Source: Coenobita brevimanus (lineage: Eukaryota; Arthropoda; Malacostraca; Decapoda; Coenobitidae). From it: 64,000 nucleotides of DNA. The stretch is from positions 22,100,146-22,164,145 of the forward strand of contig CM064655.1 in assembly GCA_032717465.1 (NCBI GenBank). Direction: 5' to 3'. The notes below the pieces were generated by a model, which saw nothing but the letters and a program-made list of their open reading frames with translations, searched no databases and was not told the origin of the DNA. Below are positions 58,936-64,000 of this stretch, piece by piece; position 1 is the first letter of the stretch; the number at the start of each line of letters is the position of its first letter. Both the position numbers and the translations under genes were made by a program.

Positions 58936-60280
58936 TTTAATAGCCACTGAGGAACGCATTCTCTTGAACTTATAAAGCGTTTTAATATCTCCTCCTTGGC
59001 GATTCATTTTGCGGCTTGCACTTCAGAATTATTAATTCTGCCTATATATCTGTTTTGTTGATCTCGCTGTCTTCGAGTATTCATAGATCACCAAAAAATT
59101 CTTTCGATAATAAGAAAAAGCCTTACTGGAATTAATTTATTTGAAAAGCTAAATGCCTTCTCCCAATAATCATAATCAGAACTTCACTTGCATTCCCTGG
59201 TAGAAGAAAAAAAAAAAAAGATGAATAAACAGAAAATAATTTCAAAATAATCATAAATTCAGACCCATGTTATCTTTCAGTGGAAAAAATATCATGAGAA
59301 AGCCAACAAAGACAACATCTTACAAGAATCATTCAGTCAAGCCCTCATTAATATCCAGCGGAGAAGCCATAGTAAACTCAGTTGTAAAATGAAACACACG
59401 CAATATGTGTAAACCCAACGGATACAAAACCCCTTCAGTCCGATGACGTATTTTCTAGTTTATTCTCGCGATCTGAAGATGATTTTATCTAGTTTAGGAG
59501 AGGCGTTTCGTGGCGGTGATGTTGCTCATAGAGTTATTAAAGTGGGATGTTCTGGGCTTGGAGGAGGGAGAAGGATGTGTTCACAGAGGGTGGGTAGGTG
59601 TTCAGGAGGATTTAGAAGTATTTACTGGAGCGGGTGGAAGGCAGGGGATAAAATGTTCTGGCCTACGGGGAGGGATGATAATGTGTTCAGAGGGATGGAT
59701 AGTTGGTCAGAGTGGTGACGTTCCTGGAGCATGTGGAAGTGTTTTAGAGCGTGAGACACTCTTTCAGAGTATATGAAAGTGTTTCGATTGCGTGAGAAAT
59801 TGTTGATGATATTATACCACATATAATACTGTGTCTGCAAAGATAATAAAAAGGACTTCATGTTTGTCGGAGTGTAGAGGAAGAATCGAGTACTGTAATC
59901 CCGAACCACATGTTGCCAGTGCATGAGAGGGAGCAGGTGCGAGGGGAGAGGGCACTAGTGGCAAACAGAAGAGATAACTTTAGCAACATGAAAGCACAGG
60001 ATTATCGGCACGAGAAAGTGGTGGAACTTAGAAAAATGAGGTGAGGCAAACGAGGGAAAAGGAGGACTGATGGTGGTGGTGATGAAACTTGAAATGGAGC
60101 TGTGAGTGTAAGGAATGTGGATGGAAAAATTGTGAAGTAAGGTGGTCTGGAGTGGAGAGAGAAGTGGGGTGGAGACTGCAGATGTGGCTTATGTTGTGGG
60201 GGAAGGTGGTGGTGGAGTGGATAGGGCAGTTGATTGGGGACTGTAGACATGGATTACGCTGGGTTAGGTAAGGCCTGGTG
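58936..60280. other. Interval without genes
   Basis: A short A-run at about 59204-59219, and G-rich DNA with GGTGGTGGAGTGGA-like motifs at 60060-60260 that partly recur at 61715-61790. No supported gene. Confidence 0.4.
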
Positions 60281-60978
60281 TTGGTGAACAGTGGCGTACC
60301 CAGATAGTTGAAAAGTTTTTTTTTTTTTTTTTTTTTATCTTTTTAACTGTGCAGTCCATGACCTTGGCGAACGCGGGAAGCCCGTACAGCTGGGGGGTTC
60401 TGGGGGGGGGGCGTTGTAAGCCCCCCTCTTCGAGAAAATTTTGCATTTTGGTCAAATTTATGATCATATTGAGGCCATATGGAATGGGAATACGACATAA
60501 ATATGGTATATTCTAAAGTCATTTTTAAGTGCTCTGTGCCATTGAGTTATGATTCAGCCTCTCCAATAACTTTATATTACTAAAATTCAAACGCTCACAT
60601 TTCGATCAAACAACGTTACAACTGTTATAAACTAATAGCAATAACATTAAAAAATTATGATAATTTAATCACTGTATTAGTCTCAATTACTGACAGTTAA
60701 AGACAAGACATATCCAATATAATTTTCTAGCTGATAATTCAGTTGGAACAGATGAAGCTGATGAACAGTCCTCAGAGCAACAAGTGGATAAAATCAGAAA
60801 ACTGTCATTTCTGAGATACCACTGAGTATAATACATAAGCAGTTGATTCAGATATGCATTATTTAAGCTGGATTTTAAAGCTGTTTTTGTTGTCAGCATA
60901 TGAGGGTAAGGGGAATATAAGTAATCTGAGAAAGTATTATTTTAATGTTAATATATTTAATAAATTTAATATAATATG

Positions 60979-61030
<52 letters not shown>
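60979..61030. repeat. (TA)n microsatellite
   Basis: Pure TA directly upstream of the nested SINE. Confidence 0.95.
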
Positions 61031-61039
<9 letters not shown>

Positions 61040-61432
61040 GGAGCCTCTGTGGTACAATGGTAAAGTGTGCTTGTTCATACACTGAAGGACGAGGGTTCGC
61101 GCCCCCCCCAGAGTAATAAACTTTGGGAGCGTTCTTCAGGCCACTTACTGCATTGGCTGACACAAGGGGTGCTGTGGTTGAACCAGTGTCGCATACTGTA
61201 AAGTATGCTTGCACCCAGTCGGCTTGCGCGGGCCGATTACACTCGGTTCACAGACTACACACATCCAAAGCCACTCCAACACTACGATTACACTTACAAG
61301 CACTTCTCACTCTACATACAATCTCTACTAGACAGCCTAAGCCACTTGGTAGAGATACATTGGCTGTATTTTCCCCACTTCGGTCGGGATAGGCCGGTCC
61401 TGCAGGGGACACTCAAACGGCTGATGAGATGA
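61040..61432 (+). mobile_element. tRNA-derived SINE nested in the hAT-like element
   Basis: The head (61040-61112) is tRNA-like, with an A-box-like TGGTACAATGGTAAAG and a B-box-like GGTTCGCGCC, the internal promoter of RNA polymerase III. About 320 bp of non-tRNA body follows, ending GCTGATGAGATGAG before a (TA)n tail. The anticodon is not safely assignable. Different family from the 26.4-kb SINEs. Confidence 0.65.
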
Positions 61433-61435
61433 GAT

Positions 61436-61437
61436 TT

Positions 61438-61503
<66 letters not shown>

Positions 61504-61544
61504 TTATCTATCTATATCTATTTAATTATCTATCTATCTATCTA

Positions 61545-61603
<59 letters not shown>
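61436..61603. repeat. (TA)n-(TATC)n-(TA)n compound microsatellite
   Basis: TA at 61436-61498, TCTA/TTTA to about 61550, then TA to 61603. Confidence 0.95.
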
Positions 61604-61608
<5 letters not shown>

Positions 61609-61800
61609 CAAAAGGGGACCCATAGCCGCATGCGTCCCGCCCCCCCCATCGGTATGCCACTGTTGGTAAAGATTCAATTGAGAATGCGAATGGAAGAGAC
61701 GTAGACAGAAGCCTGGGAGGAGGTGGTAGTGGAATGGTTGATGTGGTGTACTGAGGACTGTGTGGTCGAGGGTTCGGTGTCGTCATGTGCAGTGGATAGT

Positions 61801-62852
61801 TTTTTTTTTTTTTAATGCGAGGAAGAAGGAACCAAAGGCCATGAGCCCGCAGTAACACTTCCCCCCAAGAGAAAAACAAAATACAATAGACAGCCAAATT
61901 CAAGATCCGATCATTTTGAGATGCCTGGACACACTACGTTTGAAAGACTGGAGATCATAGGCAGCAGGAAATACAGACAGAGGGAGACAGTTCCAGAGTT
62001 GACCTGTTGCATAAATGAAAGACTGGGAGTAACGGTTAACTCTTGCATTAGAGAGTTGGACAGAAAAGGGATGAGAGTTTGCTGCCAGACGGGTGCTACG
62101 CGCCAGTCATAGAGGTGGAGGAATGCAAGCAGACAGTTCAGAGGAGCAGTGACCATTAAAGTAGCGATAGAAAAGAGATAAAGGTGCAACAGTGCGGCGA
62201 AGAGACAGAGATTGAAGGTAGTCAGTAAGAGGAGGAGAGTTAATGAGACGAAAAGCCTTTGACTCCACGCTATTGAGAAGAACTGTATGTGGGTAGCCTC
62301 CCCACACATGAGAGTTGTACTCCACATAGGGGCGGATAAAACCCCTGTATAGAGTCAACAATTGTGCAGGGGTAAAGAAAGAGCGGAGTCGGCTTAGCAC
62401 ACCCAATCTCTTGGAAGCAGATTTTACAAGAGATGTAATATGATCTTTCCAAGATAAGTCCCGAGTAAATGAAACCCCAAGCATGTTCAAGGATGATGCA
62501 GGATTAAGCTGAATATTATTAAACATTAGTGGGTATACCTGTGGAAGATTTTGTCGGGTTGATAGGTGTAAGAACTGAGTCTTTGATGCATTAAAAACAA
62601 CCATATTATTTTTACCCCAGTCAGAGATACGAGCCAAGTCAGACATTAGGTGTGCCATAGACTCATCCCTTGTTTGTTGAAGTAACTGTTGAGATGGGCG
62701 TTGCAGGAACCGAATTGAAAGGTGAAGGGTGGAGTCATCAGCGTATGAGTGGATAGGGTTAGATGTACAACTTAGAAGATCATTGATGAATAAAAGGAAG
62801 AGAGTTGGTGATAGGACAGAGCCCTGAGGAACACCACTGTTGATAGATCTAG
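61801..62852 (-). pseudogene. Second copy of the 10.5-kb LINE, 3' part
   Basis: Minus strand from the RSINSGVPQGSVLSP block to the 3' UTR and A-run (T-run at 61801-61814). It contains the YADD box and the thumb region nearly identical to 11510-12550. A TGA at about 62107-62109 replaces an Arg codon present in the 10.5-kb copy, and the downstream sequence still aligns. 5'-truncated at about 62852, where similarity ends abruptly. The upstream minus frame to 63031 is unrelated. Confidence 0.88.
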
Positions 62853-63654
62853 GATATGAATTCCAAAAATGAGAGCGATATCCTCGCCCTGAAGGAGTCA
62901 AAATCCTTTACTTCTTCTCTAATCCAGAAAGCTCCCCTGTAAACGTAATAATATCCCTCTGGAGTAGAAAGATCAACTGGGATTTTATTGGAAATTTTTG
63001 ATAAGTGATAAATTTGTGCATAATTGCTCATATTACAACCAGATATTGGCGTGTTCTGTATATTATTCTGTAGGAGGTAACACAGTGGAGGGAATCTGAT
63101 AAGTCTTAGTAAAAACGTGTAATGATGGAGATCACAGGTTGGGCTCGGCTGTTTTTATAAATTTATTACCCTTGAGAGCTTGTGAAGGCGAAGACTGTTA
63201 GGAGGGAAGTAGAACATAATATTTTAAAGAGACTGGGGAGACTGGAGGAGCTTACTGATGACTGGGTATTAAAGCTCTGATATGATTTAGAATTATATAA
63301 AATTGCACCTATTATTTTGAAGGATCCTTGTTTATCATCTTAAGCACTGAGTATATAGTGACTTATTTCTTTACACACTCATAGATAATGGAGCATTTCT
63401 CATGCTATTTTCCATGTTATCTGTCGGGTCAGCATTATTAGTGAGCTATCCGATTAAAGTTTATAAAAACTGGATTACCATTCTGTTTTATGGGTTGAAT
63501 TATGATGAAAATTATCTGTGACAAAAAAATAAAAAGTTCATTTTTTTTTTTTTTTTTTTCACAGTCAGGTTAACTTCTCCTCCGCCGAATCCACTGTGTA
63601 CCTTTATGTCAGACTCCCTTCTCCATCAAAGTTGCCTCGTACCTGGGTGAGCAG
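62853..63654. other. Interval without genes
   Basis: A T-run at about 63541-63559. No supported frame or repeat. Confidence 0.4.
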
Positions 63655-63965
63655 CAAAGTGGCTGAGTGGAGATATGAACGCTGACTCAAGTGGTGATCA
63701 GAAGCCTCTTGGTGAGCATCAGTTGCTGTGGAGATTTTAACGCTGACTCAAGTGGTGATCAGAGGCCTCTTGGTGAGCATCAGTTGCTGAGTGGAGATTT
63801 TAACGCTGACTCAAGTGGTGATCAGAGGCCTCTTGGTGAGGCGGTAAGTTGCTGAGTGGAGATTTTAATGCTGACTCAAGAGGTGATTAGAGGCCTCTTG
63901 GTTAGCAGGAATGGCTGTGGAGATTTTAACGCTGACTCAAGTGGTGATCAGAGGCCTCCTACTCG
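63655..63965 (+). repeat. 61-65-bp minisatellite, five copies
   Basis: GCTGACTCAAGTGGTGATCA recurs at 63681, 63742, 63805, 63870 (variant) and 63931. The units share TGGAGATTTTAACGCTGACT, GAGGCCTCTTGGTGAGC and differ by a few substitutions and small indels. Confidence 0.92.
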
Positions 63966-64000
63966 ACTGTAATACAGTAAGTAGGTGTACACACGATCCC

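Larger units (their letters stand above)
60289..61662. mobile_element. hAT-like non-autonomous DNA transposon
   Basis: The left end CAGTGGCGTACCCA and right end (minus strand) CAGTGGCATACCGA match at 12 of 14 bases and follow the CAGTGGCG pattern of many hAT termini. The flanks TTGGTGAA (60281-60288) and TTGGTAAA (61663-61670) form an 8-bp target duplication with one mismatch. The 1.37-kb interior has no transposase and includes a SINE and three AT-rich microsatellites. Confidence 0.75.

Noticed and set aside
62849..63031. 60-codon minus frame upstream of the LINE copy
   Set aside because: Short, no known motif, and unrelated to the corresponding region of the 10.5-kb LINE.

Overview
The window looks like repeat-dense intergenic DNA from an arthropod, most likely a decapod crustacean. 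That call rests on three things. Simple-sequence tracts are very dense: (CA)n, (GA)n, GATA/GACA and trinucleotides, several over 100 bp. Non-LTR and LTR retroelements are mixed with tRNA-derived SINEs and small DNA transposons. There is no operon-like or intact multi-exon host gene. The species cannot be named from sequence alone. The only non-transposon coding signal I would defend is a THAP zinc-finger reading frame at 1444-1752 (-), and it may itself belong to a transposon.

Layout. 0-9.5 kb: a THAP frame inside a 1.9-kb bracket of 32-bp inverted repeats, a CR1-like LINE 3' fragment, many microsatellites, a 1.23-kb DNA transposon (8-bp target duplication) that splits an older LINE fragment, and a 0.55-kb pentamer tract. 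9.5-17 kb: a 5'-truncated LINE with a 653-codon open frame, bracketed at distance by inverted copies of a dispersed repeat, then a 186-bp (CA)n. 17.26-20.28 kb: a 3.0-kb palindromic unit with near-identical ~580-bp arms around an AT-rich core of tandem repeats. 20-32 kb: a MITE copy, an RTE-like LINE fragment, a degenerate 72-bp satellite interrupted by two head-to-head tRNA-Glu-type SINEs, a 247-bp tandem duplication and long purine/pyrimidine tracts. 32.76-39.08 kb: a complete LTR retrotransposon with 788-bp LTRs whose domains run gag-protease-integrase-RT-RNase H, the order of Gmr1-type Ty3/Gypsy elements. 40.6-42.1 kb: an RTE-like LINE. 42-51 kb: minisatellites, GA-rich DNA and another MITE. 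51.4-58.6 kb: a decayed Ty3/Gypsy element in conventional order (gag-PR-RT-RH-INT) followed by an envelope-like gene with a furin-type site and a membrane anchor, resembling insect errantiviruses. 60-64 kb: a hAT-like element carrying a nested SINE, a second copy of the 10.5-kb LINE in the opposite orientation, and a 61-65-bp minisatellite at the window edge.

Almost all coding capacity is selfish. The LTR elements carry their own capsid, protease, reverse transcriptase, RNase H and integrase. The LINEs keep RT but have lost the endonuclease. SINEs and MITEs would depend on enzymes supplied elsewhere. Stops and frameshifts in both LTR elements indicate that these copies are not autonomous. Identities, target duplications and repeat periods were read by eye and should be treated as estimates.
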